Assembly: GCA_963934795.1 (NCBI GenBank)
Contig: CAWWAF010000089.1
Location: 1 to 14,725, forward strand
Source: UBA8438 sp963934795
GTDB taxonomy: Bacteria > Acidobacteriota > Vicinamibacteria > Vicinamibacterales > UBA8438
Length of the DNA stretch: 14,725 nt
Reading direction: 5' to 3'
In this document: piece after piece, positions 1 to 7,352 of the stretch
Layout: each line of letters begins with the position of its first letter
Position numbering within the stretch: the stretch's first letter is position 1
The notes under the pieces: generated by a model
Seen by the model: only the letters and a program-made list of their open reading frames with translations
The model's database searches: none
Told to the model about the DNA's origin: nothing
Program-made: the position numbers and the translations under genes

Positions 1-54
1 CGCGACGCTGATCCCTAAACGTCGAACCATCTCGTGTCCTATCATAGCGGAGGA

Positions 55-80
55 TTCCGTCCGCCCGGAGGTGGACGGAA
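55..80 (+). promoter_or_regulatory. Strong hairpin in the leader of the racemase gene
   Basis: Positions 55-62 (TTCCGTCC) and 73-80 (GGACGGAA) are perfect inverted repeats. The pairing continues through a G-U and two C-G pairs, giving an 11-bp stem with a four-base loop at 66-69. A GGAGG lies in the apical part (67-71), so the stem could hide or present a purine-rich Shine-Dalgarno-like tract. No T-run follows on either strand, so it does not look like an intrinsic terminator. A TATCAT hexamer at 40-45 could be a -10 box, but its -35 partner is weak. If the racemase starts at GTG 118, the hairpin lies in the 5' untranslated leader. The pairing is seen directly; a regulatory role is inference. 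Confidence 0.4.
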
Positions 81-117
81 ATCGGGCCTGCGTGCCTCTG
101 GCGGAGCCAACGAGCCT

Positions 118-1158
118 GTGATTCACCGCATCGAAACCATCGACGCCCACGCTGGCGGGGAGCCGCTGCGGCTTGTCGTCGGCGGGTTTCCAACTCCCGT
201 CGGGACCAGCATGCTGGAGAAGCGGGAGTGGGTGCTGGAGCACTGTGACTCGCTTCGCCGCGCGCTCATGCACGAGCCGAGGGGCCATGCCGACATGTAC
301 GGCGCCGTCCTGACCGAGCCGTGTCACGAGGACGCCCATGCCGGCGTGCTGTTTATGCACAACGACGGCTACAGCACCATGTGCGGTCATGGGGTGATCG
401 CGACCTGCACGATTGCGCTCGAACGGGGGCTGATAAGCCTGTCGAACGGTTCGTCGACCCTGGTGCTCGAGTCGGCAGCGGGGTTGGTGTCTGCGCGTGC
501 GACGCGCCGGGTTCCGCACAGCGTGGCGATGAGCGGCGGCGCCACGCTGCTCTCCGCAGTGGACGAGGTCGCATTCGACAACGTCCCCTCGTTTGTGTTC
601 CGTCCGGGATTGCCGATCACGGTGGGAGACCGAATGGTCTCTGTTGATGTGGCCTATGGCGGAGCGTTCTACGCGGTGGTCGATAGCGAAGCGGTTGGCG
701 TACCGCTCCGCCGCGAGGCGATGCCGCAGCTTCGGCAACTCGGATGGGAGATTGCCCGGACGGTGGAGGCCGCAGTGAGGGTCCGTCACCCGATCGAAGC
801 TGGACTCCACGGGGTCTACGGGACGGTATTCACGGGCATGGCCGAACGTCCGGATGCCGACCTGCGGAACGTGACAGTGTTTGCCGACCGGCAGGTGGAC
901 AGGTCACCGTGCGGTACCGGGACGGCGGCGGTGATGGCGGTACTGGATGCGATGGGCCTTCTGACGGACGACCAAGTGTTCACGCACGAGAGCATCGTGG
1001 GAACCGTATTCCGTGGTCGGGTTCGGGAGCGCACCACGGTCGGCGACTATGAGGCGATTGTGCCGGAGATTGCAGGCTCGGCCTGGATCACGGGCGAGCA
1101 CGTGTTCCTGATCGACGACGACGACCCATTGCGCGACGGATTCTTGCTACGCGACTGA
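118..1158 (+). CDS. Proline racemase / 4-hydroxyproline 2-epimerase family protein
   Basis: This is a cytoplasmic, cofactor-independent enzyme of the family that racemizes proline, epimerizes 4-hydroxyproline or dehydrates trans-3-hydroxyproline. Counting from GTG 118 (346 aa), the N-terminus reads IDAHAGGEPLRLVVGG, the usual family opening. The first catalytic cysteine is C89 in MCGHG and the second is C265 in DRSPCGTGT. Trans-3-hydroxyproline dehydratases normally have Thr at the second position, so the Cys/Cys pair favours a racemase or epimerase. The frame stays open back to GTG 34, but the extra 28 residues are Gly/Arg/Pro-rich, match no family N-terminus and include a strong hairpin, so GTG 118 is preferred. 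A GGAG lies at 103-106. The gene is convergent with the molybdenum hydroxylase array and 47 bp from it, with no clear terminator. No transport or downstream catabolic gene is nearby to fix the substrate. Confidence 0.88.
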   Translation: MIHRIETIDAHAGGEPLRLVVGGFPTPVGTSMLEKREWVLEHCDSLRRALMHEPRGHADMYGAVLTEPCHEDAHAGVLFMHNDGYSTMCGHGVIATCTIALERGLISLSNGSSTLVLESAAGLVSARATRRVPHSVAMSGGATLLSAVDEVAFDNVPSFVFRPGLPITVGDRMVSVDVAYGGAFYAVVDSEAVGVPLRREAMPQLRQLGWEIARTVEAAVRVRHPIEAGLHGVYGTVFTGMAERPDADLRNVTVFADRQVDRSPCGTGTAAVMAVLDAMGLLTDDQVFTHESIVGTVFRGRVRERTTVGDYEAIVPEIAGSAWITGEHVFLIDDDDPLRDGFLLRD

Positions 1159-1205
1159 CCGGTTGACCTGGCCATGTCAGTGCCGAAGAGCTTGAAGCCC
1201 CACCT

Positions 1206-1469
1206 CTACGCCCAGGTCTCTTCCGGGGACCCACCAGCGATCCGGGGCACCAGGTGTACGTCGCTGTTTGGCTGAAGCGGAACGTAGTCGGCGTCGTGGT
1301 AAATGTCGCCGTCCACGGCGACGGCCATCTCGCCCAGTCGGTCCTCCACGGCCGGATAGCGCCGAACCAGTTCCTGTAACAGTTCGACGACCCGGGGGGC
1401 GTCAATCTCCACCTGGTCGATGCCGTCGACCAGCGACGCAATGGCCCTGGGCAGAAACAGTGTCGCCAT
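1206..1469 (-). CDS. MoaD/ThiS-like beta-grasp sulfur-carrier protein with a C-terminal tail
   Basis: This 87-aa protein fits the small ubiquitin-like MoaD/ThiS fold. It has a hydrophobic first strand, a helix around residues 26-38 (VVELLQELVRRYP), then AVAVDGD, and a last strand leading to VPRIAGG. In MoaD and ThiS the GG is the C-terminus and is adenylated and then thiocarboxylated. Here GG is at 79-80 and is followed by seven residues, SPEETWA, so activation would need proteolytic trimming or does not occur. The start is ATG 1469, 27 bp after the molybdopterin subunit, as the last gene of the array. That position suggests a role linked to the molybdenum enzyme, for example in molybdopterin sulfur supply, but no MoaE, MoeB-like E1 or JAMM protease lies in the window. 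The family assignment is good; the specific role is inferred. Confidence 0.72.
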   Translation of the reverse strand: MATLFLPRAIASLVDGIDQVEIDAPRVVELLQELVRRYPAVEDRLGEMAVAVDGDIYHDADYVPLQPNSDVHLVPRIAGGSPEETWA

Positions 1470-1496
1470 GACTTGCGGCTGGAAAAGACCTGCGCG

Positions 1497-3764
1497 TCAG
1501 GCGGGCTCGAGGCTCTCAATGCCGGCGAGCACACGCGGTGGTGACATCGGCAACTCGGTGAACCGCACGCCCGTCGCGCCTCGTACGGCATTGGCGACGG
1601 CGGCGAGGGGGGGCACGATCGGCACTTCTCCGACACCGCGCACGCCGTAGGGATGCGAGGGGTTGGCCACCTCCACAATGACCGTGTCGATCATCGGGAG
1701 GTCAGACGCCACCGGCATCCGGTAGTCCAAGAACCCGGGGTTCTGCAGACGCCCGTCCTCGTCGTAGAGATACGCCTCGTTGAGAGCCCAGCCGATGCCC
1801 TGCGCCGCGCCCCCCTGCATCTGCCCCTCCACGAAGCTCGGGTGCACAGCCTTGCCGGCATCCTGAATTGCGGTGTACCGGACGACCGTCGACCGCCCGG
1901 TCTCCGGGTCCACGTCGATATCGCAGATGTTCGCGGCAAAGGCGGGTCCGGCCATCCGCGCATTGACCGAGGCACTCCCGACCACCGGCCCCCCGGTCTT
2001 GGCGAGTGTCGCGGCCAGCTCGTTGAGCGTGAGCGGCGGCCGTTCGTCCCCCTCTACGAGGGATCGGATCTGGCCGTCTTCCCACGCGACCTGGTCGGGC
2101 TCGACATCCCACACTTTCGCCGCGCGGAGCCGCAGCTGTTCTTTGACGTCCTGGGCGGCGTTGATAATCGCCATGCCGGTCGCGTAGCACGTACGGCTGC
2201 CGGCGGTCAGATCGGTGTAGCCCGCGGTGTCGGTGTCGGCGACCACCGGACGCACGCGTTCGACGGGGATGCCGAGCTCTTCGGACACCATCATCGCCTG
2301 GGCGACCCGGGTGCCGCCGATGTCGGGATTGCCCGTGACCACGGTGGCACTGCCATCCGTGTCGAGTGCGACGGTGGCGCTCGAGTTCATTCCAGCATTG
2401 AACCAGAAGCCGCACGCCACCCCACGTCCCTGGTGGGTGCCGAGCGGCGCCGTCCAATGCGGATGCTCGCGGACGGCGTCGAGAATAGCCTTCAGACCGA
2501 TCGGGCCGTACTTCGGTCCGTACGGCGCTTGGTCGCCCTCGCTGACCGCGTTCTGCAGTCGGAGGTCAATCGGGTCCCGCCCGAGCCGGCGAGCGACCTC
2601 GTCCACGAGTGACTCGGTCGCGAACGTCGACATGGGAGACCCTGGAGCGCGGTACGCGGCCACCTTCGGCTTGTTGACGACAACGTCGAACGATTCGACA
2701 AAGAAATTCGGAATCGTGTAGCACGCGAGTGCGCACATGGCCGCGGCCCCCGAGGGCGAGCCGGGGTAGGCACCCGCTTCGTACCACATCGAGGCTTTCG
2801 CGGCGACGAGGCGTCCGTCTCGCATCGCGCCAAGCTGCATGACGACACGACTGCCTGATGTCGGTCCGGTGGCGCGGAAGACCTCATCGCGATCCATGAC
2901 GATCTTGACCGGCCGCCCTGATTTCTGTGACAGCACAATTGCCACCGGCTCGAGGTACACCGGGATTTTCCCCCCGAAGCCACCGCCGATTTCGCTGGGA
3001 ATCACGCGGATGGTCGCGGCGTCGACGCCCAGAATGCCGGCGCAGGCGTCTCGCACGAGGAAGGGACCTTGGGTGGGGCACCACACCACAACTCGGCCGT
3101 CAGTGCCGTGGCGTGCGACACAGGCATGGGGCTCGATGTACCCCTGATGCACCATGGGGGTCTGGAACTCGCCCTCGACGACGACGTCCGCGTCCGCCAA
3201 GGCCTGCTCTACATCGCCGCGACTCAGTTCCATACGTGCAGCGACATTGGTCGGGCCGCGAGACTCTGGCGCGGGCTGTCCGGATGTTTTTAGATCGGTG
3301 TGCAGAATCGGCGCATCGTCGGCCAGGGCGCGCGCCAAGCTCATCGCGGGTTCGAGCGTTTCGTAGACGACCGTGATGTGCGTGAGGGCCTCGCGCGCGG
3401 CGGCGAGCGAGGTCGCCGCTACGGCTGCCACGGCGTGCCCGTCGTAGAGGACCTTGTCGCGCGCCATGAGATTGTCGCCCATGTCGCCGAGGTCGAGCGC
3501 GCCCTCGCCGCCGAGCCACACTTTGCTGTCGGTCTTCGGAAAGTCGCGGCCGGTCACGACCGCCTTGACCCCGGGTAGCGTGGCGGCGTCAGACGTATCG
3601 ATGGAGACGATACGGGCGTGCCCGTGCGGGCTGCGGAGCACCGCACCGTGGAGCATGCCGGGCAGTGCGAAGTCGGCGCCGAAGTTGGCGCGGCCGGTCA
3701 CCTTGTCGGCACCGTCATGCCGAACCGGACGTGTCCCGATGTGCGTGAATTGGCGGGCGCTCAT
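1497..3764 (-). CDS. Xanthine dehydrogenase-family molybdenum hydroxylase, molybdopterin-binding (large) subunit
   Basis: This is the catalytic subunit of a three-subunit molybdenum hydroxylase that inserts water-derived oxygen into an aldehyde or N-heterocycle. At 755 aa it is full length for separate large subunits. An N-terminal aldehyde oxidase/XDH a/b hammerhead domain (about 1-150) precedes the Mo-pterin domains. Visible motifs are GGGFGGK at 260-266, AYRAPG at 370-375 and RGVGE with the presumed catalytic Glu713 near the C-terminus. AYRAPG rather than AYRCSF excludes a CoxL carbon monoxide dehydrogenase. Ile267 follows GGGFGGK where bovine xanthine oxidase has Glu802, so xanthine is doubtful as substrate. 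The ATG overlaps the stop of the 2Fe-2S gene by 4 bp, indicating translational coupling, and GAAAGG sits 7 nt upstream. No signal peptide is seen, so it is probably cytoplasmic. Family certain; substrate unknown. Confidence 0.95.
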   Translation of the reverse strand: MSARQFTHIGTRPVRHDGADKVTGRANFGADFALPGMLHGAVLRSPHGHARIVSIDTSDAATLPGVKAVVTGRDFPKTDSKVWLGGEGALDLGDMGDNLMARDKVLYDGHAVAAVAATSLAAAREALTHITVVYETLEPAMSLARALADDAPILHTDLKTSGQPAPESRGPTNVAARMELSRGDVEQALADADVVVEGEFQTPMVHQGYIEPHACVARHGTDGRVVVWCPTQGPFLVRDACAGILGVDAATIRVIPSEIGGGFGGKIPVYLEPVAIVLSQKSGRPVKIVMDRDEVFRATGPTSGSRVVMQLGAMRDGRLVAAKASMWYEAGAYPGSPSGAAAMCALACYTIPNFFVESFDVVVNKPKVAAYRAPGSPMSTFATESLVDEVARRLGRDPIDLRLQNAVSEGDQAPYGPKYGPIGLKAILDAVREHPHWTAPLGTHQGRGVACGFWFNAGMNSSATVALDTDGSATVVTGNPDIGGTRVAQAMMVSEELGIPVERVRPVVADTDTAGYTDLTAGSRTCYATGMAIINAAQDVKEQLRLRAAKVWDVEPDQVAWEDGQIRSLVEGDERPPLTLNELAATLAKTGGPVVGSASVNARMAGPAFAANICDIDVDPETGRSTVVRYTAIQDAGKAVHPSFVEGQMQGGAAQGIGWALNEAYLYDEDGRLQNPGFLDYRMPVASDLPMIDTVIVEVANPSHPYGVRGVGEVPIVPPLAAVANAVRGATGVRFTELPMSPPRVLAGIESLEPA

Positions 3765-4243
3765 GCTGTGGCCTTTCGCATGTCGGCCGCGGCATCAAGC
3801 ACGGCGCGAATAATTTTGTCGTAGCCGGTGCACCGGCAGAGGTTCCCGGCCAGCCAGTACCGTGCTTCCTGTTCGGTTGGGTCCGGGTTCGCGTCGAGCA
3901 GTGCTTTGGCGGCGACCATGAAACCCGGCGTGCAGATACCGCACTGCAGCGCCGCCTGGTTCAAAAAGGCCTGCTGCACCGGATGGAGCGAGTCCCGATC
4001 GGCGATGCCTTCCACCGTCGTGACCGTGCGTCCCTCGATTTCCGCCGCCAGGACGAGGCACGCGGGCACCAGGCGATCATCGAGCAGCACTGAGCAGGCA
4101 CCGCAGTCGCCGGTGCTGCAGCCTTCTTTTGTCCCCGTCAGGCTGAGCGTGTCACGCAGCGCGGTGAGTAGCGTGTCCTCGCCCGAGCAGAGGAACTCCG
4201 CGGGTTCACCGTTGATCGTCGTCTCGACATGAATTCTGGACAC
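3761..4243 (-). CDS. Molybdenum hydroxylase 2Fe-2S subunit
   Basis: This small electron-transfer subunit carries two [2Fe-2S] clusters that pass electrons from the Mo site to FAD. It is 160 aa, the usual length. The plant-ferredoxin-type cluster uses C42, C47, C50 and C62 (GCSTGDCGAC, then VPACLV). The C-terminal helical-bundle cluster uses C101, C104, C136 and C138 (QCGICTPGF and CRCTGY). All eight ligands are present. The start is GTG 4243, one base after the TGA of the FAD subunit gene, and the stop overlaps the ATG of the large subunit by 4 bp. The FAD, FeS and Mo genes are therefore almost certainly translated from one mRNA. There is no Tat signal, consistent with a cytoplasmic enzyme. 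Confidence 0.96.
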   Translation of the reverse strand: MSRIHVETTINGEPAEFLCSGEDTLLTALRDTLSLTGTKEGCSTGDCGACSVLLDDRLVPACLVLAAEIEGRTVTTVEGIADRDSLHPVQQAFLNQAALQCGICTPGFMVAAKALLDANPDPTEQEARYWLAGNLCRCTGYDKIIRAVLDAAADMRKATA

Positions 4244-4244
4244 G

Positions 4245-5111
4245 TCAGTTTCCTCGTGTGCGCTCGCAGGCGATAGCTGCGGCGCGTTTCGTCAAAACAC
4301 CGGCGACCTGGCGTCGATACGCCACCGTGCCGCGCTTGTCGTCGATCGGTCTCGCGGCGGCGCGAGCGGCCTCGGCGGCACGGTCGAGCGCGGCCGGGTC
4401 CAGCGGCGTGCCAATGAGCGCGTGAGCGGCGTCTGGCACGAGGATCGGTGTTGGGGCCACCGCGGCCAGCGCGACGCGCGCCGCCGTGCAGATGCCTGAC
4501 GTGTCGAGCGTCACGCTCACCGCAGCGCCGACGACCGCAATGTCCATTTCCGAGCGAGGCGTGAGGCGCAGGTACGCGTCGGCGGTGGAGGGTGCCGGAA
4601 GGGGCAGCAGCAGACCGGCAAGAAACTCGCCGCTGCCGAGCACGCTCTGGCCGGGACCGGAGATAAAGTCCTCCGCCTCGACCGTCCGTCTACCCTGCGG
4701 TCCGGCGATGACGCACACTGCTCGGTTGACGATCAACGGGCACGGGGTATCCGCTGCGGGCGACGCATTGCACAGGTTGCCGCCGACTGATCCCCGTCCC
4801 TGAATCTGCATCGATCCGATGAGCGCGGCAGCTTCGGCGAGCCCAGGCCACCGCTGCCGAAGGTTCTCGTCGGCGGAGACGTCGGCTGCCGGGGCGGCGG
4901 CGCCCAAGCGGAGCCCCTGCGCATCGACCGTGATGTCGACCAATTCAGGGATGCGCTTGATGTCGATGAAGGCCGTGGGCCGCCTGACGCCGGAGCGGCA
5001 CTGAATCAGTAGGTCGGTGCCGCCCGCCAGCACGCGTGCCTCGGGGTCGGCCTGCATCAGGCGGACGGCGTCGTTCACGGACCCTGGTGCCTCGTATCGG
5101 ATTGCCTGCAT
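4245..5111 (-). CDS. Molybdenum hydroxylase FAD-binding (medium) subunit
   Basis: This subunit binds FAD and hands electrons from the Fe-S subunit to NAD+ or another acceptor. It is 288 aa, typical of the CoxM/XdhB-like medium subunits. It shows the FAD pyrophosphate motif LAGGTDLL (28-35) and the second FAD motif GRGSVGGNLCNASPAAD (105-121), followed by the CO-dehydrogenase flavoprotein C-terminal region. The 4Fe-4S-binding insertion known from 4-hydroxybenzoyl-CoA reductase beta subunits is absent, as the short length shows. The start is ATG 5111 and no strong Shine-Dalgarno is visible. It begins 34 bp after the Ntn hydrolase gene, a gap without a terminator-like hairpin, so it is probably co-transcribed with it. 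Confidence 0.94.
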   Translation of the reverse strand: MQAIRYEAPGSVNDAVRLMQADPEARVLAGGTDLLIQCRSGVRRPTAFIDIKRIPELVDITVDAQGLRLGAAAPAADVSADENLRQRWPGLAEAAALIGSMQIQGRGSVGGNLCNASPAADTPCPLIVNRAVCVIAGPQGRRTVEAEDFISGPGQSVLGSGEFLAGLLLPLPAPSTADAYLRLTPRSEMDIAVVGAAVSVTLDTSGICTAARVALAAVAPTPILVPDAAHALIGTPLDPAALDRAAEAARAAARPIDDKRGTVAYRRQVAGVLTKRAAAIACERTRGN

Positions 5112-5145
5112 CCCGGGATCTTAGTGCGAAGTGTCGCGGCCCGCG

Positions 5146-6786
5146 TTACCACCCCAGCGCGAGTCCGTCTTTGCGCGGATCCGAGCCGCCCATCAGGATG
5201 CCGGTGTCCTGATCGATCAACACTCCCTGGAAGCCGCCGAAACCGAGTCCTTCGACGAGGGGATGTCCGCGACGATGCAGGGCGTCCGCTGTACTGGCTG
5301 AGATACCTCGTTCGAGGCAGACGCCGGTCGGGTCGTATCGCGCGCGCGGCGCATCACCGGCCTCTTGGATGTTCATCCCGAAGCAGATCAGGTTCAGCAG
5401 CACTTGCAGGTGTCCCTGCGGTTGCATGTCGCCGCCCATCACGCCGTAGGCCAGCCAGGGCCGTCCGTTGCGATAGACCATGGCCGGGGCCAGCGTATGG
5501 AGCGGGCGTTTGCGCGGCGCCAGATGATTGGGGTGCGATGGTTCCGTGGAGAACAGACTGCCGCGGTTGTGCAGCACGATGCCGGTGTCGCCGGCCACGA
5601 CGCCGGATCCAAAGCCGGCGTACAGCGATTGAATGAGAGAGACGAGGTTGCCGTCGCTGTCGGCAGCGGCCAGGTAGACCGTGTCACCGGCTGCCGTCGA
5701 GGGTGTGGCGGGTGGCGTCTCCTGCCGGGTGGGGGTGCGTCTCGCGCCGATGCGTTGTCTCATCTCGCGGGCGTACTCGGGCGAGATGAGCCGGCGGAGC
5801 GTGTCGTCTGGCACCGCGTCAGCGTCGGCTAGGTGCGCCTCGCGGTCGGCGAACGCGATGGCCAGCGCTTCGAGCATCAGATGGAGATAGTCGGCGGAGT
5901 TGTGCCCGAGTTCGCGGAGGTCGTCTTCCGCAAGAATATTGAGCGCCTCGATGGCCACGAACCCCTGCGTGTTCGGCGGCAACTCGAGCAACTCGATGGT
6001 GTCACCGGCCGCACCGGTGGTCACGTGGGTTCGGATTGGCTCCACCCACTCGGACCGGTGGGCAGCCAGGTCGTCCTGAGTGAGCCACCCGTTGCGCCGC
6101 TCGATGTCGCGTGTGAGCGCGCGCCCGAGCTCGCCCCGGTACAGCACGTCTGGTCCATGGGTGGCGATCGCGTCCAGGCTCGCCGCCAACGCGGGGTTGG
6201 CAAACCACTCGCCCGGTGCGGGCGCTCGACCGTGTGGCAGAAACACCGCCGCCGCGGCCGGGTCCGCGGCCAGCATCGGTTGGGCGTCCAGCCACTGTCG
6301 CGCTACGACCTCGCCGACAGGGAACCCCTCGCGCGCGCACTCGATAGCTGGGGCCAGGACCCTGGCGAGTGGCAGCCGGCCGTGTTCGGCCAGCAACCGC
6401 GCCCATCCATCGACCGCACCGGGCACCGTGGCTGAGAGGACCCCACGATCGGGAATGGACTCGTGACCGGCGGCTCGTAGGTTCGGTAGACTCGCTGCCT
6501 GAGGCGATCGGCCGCTGGCGTTCAATCCTCGCGTGCGTCCCGAGCGTGCGTCGTGGACAATCGCAAAGAGATCGCCGCCAATGCCGGTCATGGTCGGTTC
6601 GACGACCGAGAGGACCGCGGAGGCCGCGACCGCCGCATCGATGGCGTTCCCGCCTGCTCGCAGTATGTCCAGTCCGGCGACGGACGCCCGCGGCTGGCTG
6701 GTGGCAATCAGACCGCGTCCGCCGAGCGCGACGGATCGGGATCCGCGCGACGTCAGCACCGGTGCGCCGGGAGAGGTTGGCGTCAT
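5146..6786 (-). CDS. Gamma-glutamyltransferase-family Ntn hydrolase (YwrD/HpxW-like)
   Basis: This is a self-cleaving Ntn hydrolase of the gamma-glutamyltransferase superfamily. The N-terminal part is diagnostic: GLIATSQP, then AGGNAIDAAVAA and GIGGD. The predicted nucleophile and autocleavage site is Thr369 in GDTVYLAA, followed by FGSGVV and LHNRG. The MGGDMQPQGH segment (450-459), in place of the GSPGG-type loop of classical GGTs, resembles the cytoplasmic YwrD/HpxW group. HpxW is the oxamate amidohydrolase of Klebsiella purine catabolism. No signal peptide is visible, unlike periplasmic GGT. ATG 6786 was chosen because it overlaps the upstream stop by 4 bp (ATGA) and begins just before the conserved region. 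A longer frame to 6858 would add 24 Arg/Pro-rich residues. The protein is 546 aa. Its place before a molybdenum hydroxylase suggests amide hydrolysis in the same pathway, but the substrate is not determined. Confidence 0.9.
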   Translation of the reverse strand: MTPTSPGAPVLTSRGSRSVALGGRGLIATSQPRASVAGLDILRAGGNAIDAAVAASAVLSVVEPTMTGIGGDLFAIVHDARSGRTRGLNASGRSPQAASLPNLRAAGHESIPDRGVLSATVPGAVDGWARLLAEHGRLPLARVLAPAIECAREGFPVGEVVARQWLDAQPMLAADPAAAAVFLPHGRAPAPGEWFANPALAASLDAIATHGPDVLYRGELGRALTRDIERRNGWLTQDDLAAHRSEWVEPIRTHVTTGAAGDTIELLELPPNTQGFVAIEALNILAEDDLRELGHNSADYLHLMLEALAIAFADREAHLADADAVPDDTLRRLISPEYAREMRQRIGARRTPTRQETPPATPSTAAGDTVYLAAADSDGNLVSLIQSLYAGFGSGVVAGDTGIVLHNRGSLFSTEPSHPNHLAPRKRPLHTLAPAMVYRNGRPWLAYGVMGGDMQPQGHLQVLLNLICFGMNIQEAGDAPRARYDPTGVCLERGISASTADALHRRGHPLVEGLGFGGFQGVLIDQDTGILMGGSDPRKDGLALGW

Positions 6787-7346
6787 TGGGCGTCTTGCGT
6801 GGCCGCGAGGAACCGGTCGAGCTGGCGCCCGTGTTCGTTGAGGATCGGGTGGGACCACGCCTGCGACAACATCTCGTGGACCTGTCGGTGATACCAGACC
6901 ATGTCATCGAGGCCGGCGCTGAAGATCTCCGCGAATCGGAGGCCCTCTGCCTCGAGGCCGGTGACCATGCTCGCCAGGTTGTGAATCTTGTCGGCGGAGG
7001 CGATCGCGCGTGCCTCGTCCTCCGGGCTGCGGCGCAGCCGTTCGATGTAGCTTTCTTTCCGGTTCCGCCAGGGTACGGTCTGCGGCGGTTCCGTCACGTC
7101 CGCCACAATCGCCAGCACGCGTGCCCCGAAGCGCTCTCGGATGACGGTCCGTTCCAGCGTTGTGTCCTCGAGCGTGTCGTGAAGGATGGCGGACACCACC
7201 GCACGCTCACCAAACCCGAAGTCTCCGACGATCATTGCCACGGCCAGGGCGTGGGTGGCCTCGAACGACTGTCCGGCCTTCCGGCGGTTCAGCTGGTGCG
7301 CTTCGAGCATCGTGGTGACGGCGAGCTCGACCTGTGGCGAGAACAT
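6783..7346 (-). CDS. HD-domain phosphohydrolase resembling RelA/SpoT (p)ppGpp hydrolase domain
   Basis: This 187-aa protein is a stand-alone HD domain. The metal and catalytic residues line up with RSH/Mesh1-type hydrolases: H32 (in THALAVA), H56-D57 with E60-D61 in LHDTLEDT, then D119 and N123 in ADKIHNL. No synthetase, TGS or ACT domain follows, so it resembles a small alarmone hydrolase or a related HD_4 nucleotide phosphohydrolase. The substrate could be (p)ppGpp or another nucleotide. It overlaps the Ntn hydrolase gene by 4 bp and begins 6 bp after the VWA gene, so coupling is likely. The start is ATG 7346; a GGAG abuts it too closely to be a normal ribosome site, so initiation may depend on coupling. 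Family well supported; substrate uncertain. Confidence 0.85.
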   Translation of the reverse strand: MFSPQVELAVTTMLEAHQLNRRKAGQSFEATHALAVAMIVGDFGFGERAVVSAILHDTLEDTTLERTVIRERFGARVLAIVADVTEPPQTVPWRNRKESYIERLRRSPEDEARAIASADKIHNLASMVTGLEAEGLRFAEIFSAGLDDMVWYHRQVHEMLSQAWSHPILNEHGRQLDRFLAATQDAQ

Positions 7347-7352
7347 CTCCGG

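Noticed and set aside
1653..2612. Long plus-strand frame antisense to the molybdopterin subunit
   Set aside because: It is compositionally skewed to His/Arg/Val, shows no domain, and mirrors a highly conserved gene; it is a high-GC shadow.
1497..5111. Aerobic carbon monoxide dehydrogenase (coxMSL)
   Set aside because: The large subunit has AYRAPG instead of the CoxL AYRCSF motif, so the catalytic Cys is absent.
5112..5145. Terminator between the Ntn hydrolase and FAD subunit genes
   Set aside because: Only a 4-bp CGCG pairing around 5133-5145 exists and no T-run, so transcription probably continues.
6787..6858. Longer start of the Ntn hydrolase at 6858
   Set aside because: The extra 24 residues are Arg/Pro-rich and would overlap the HD gene by 76 bp; ATG 6786 with a 4-bp ATGA overlap is better.
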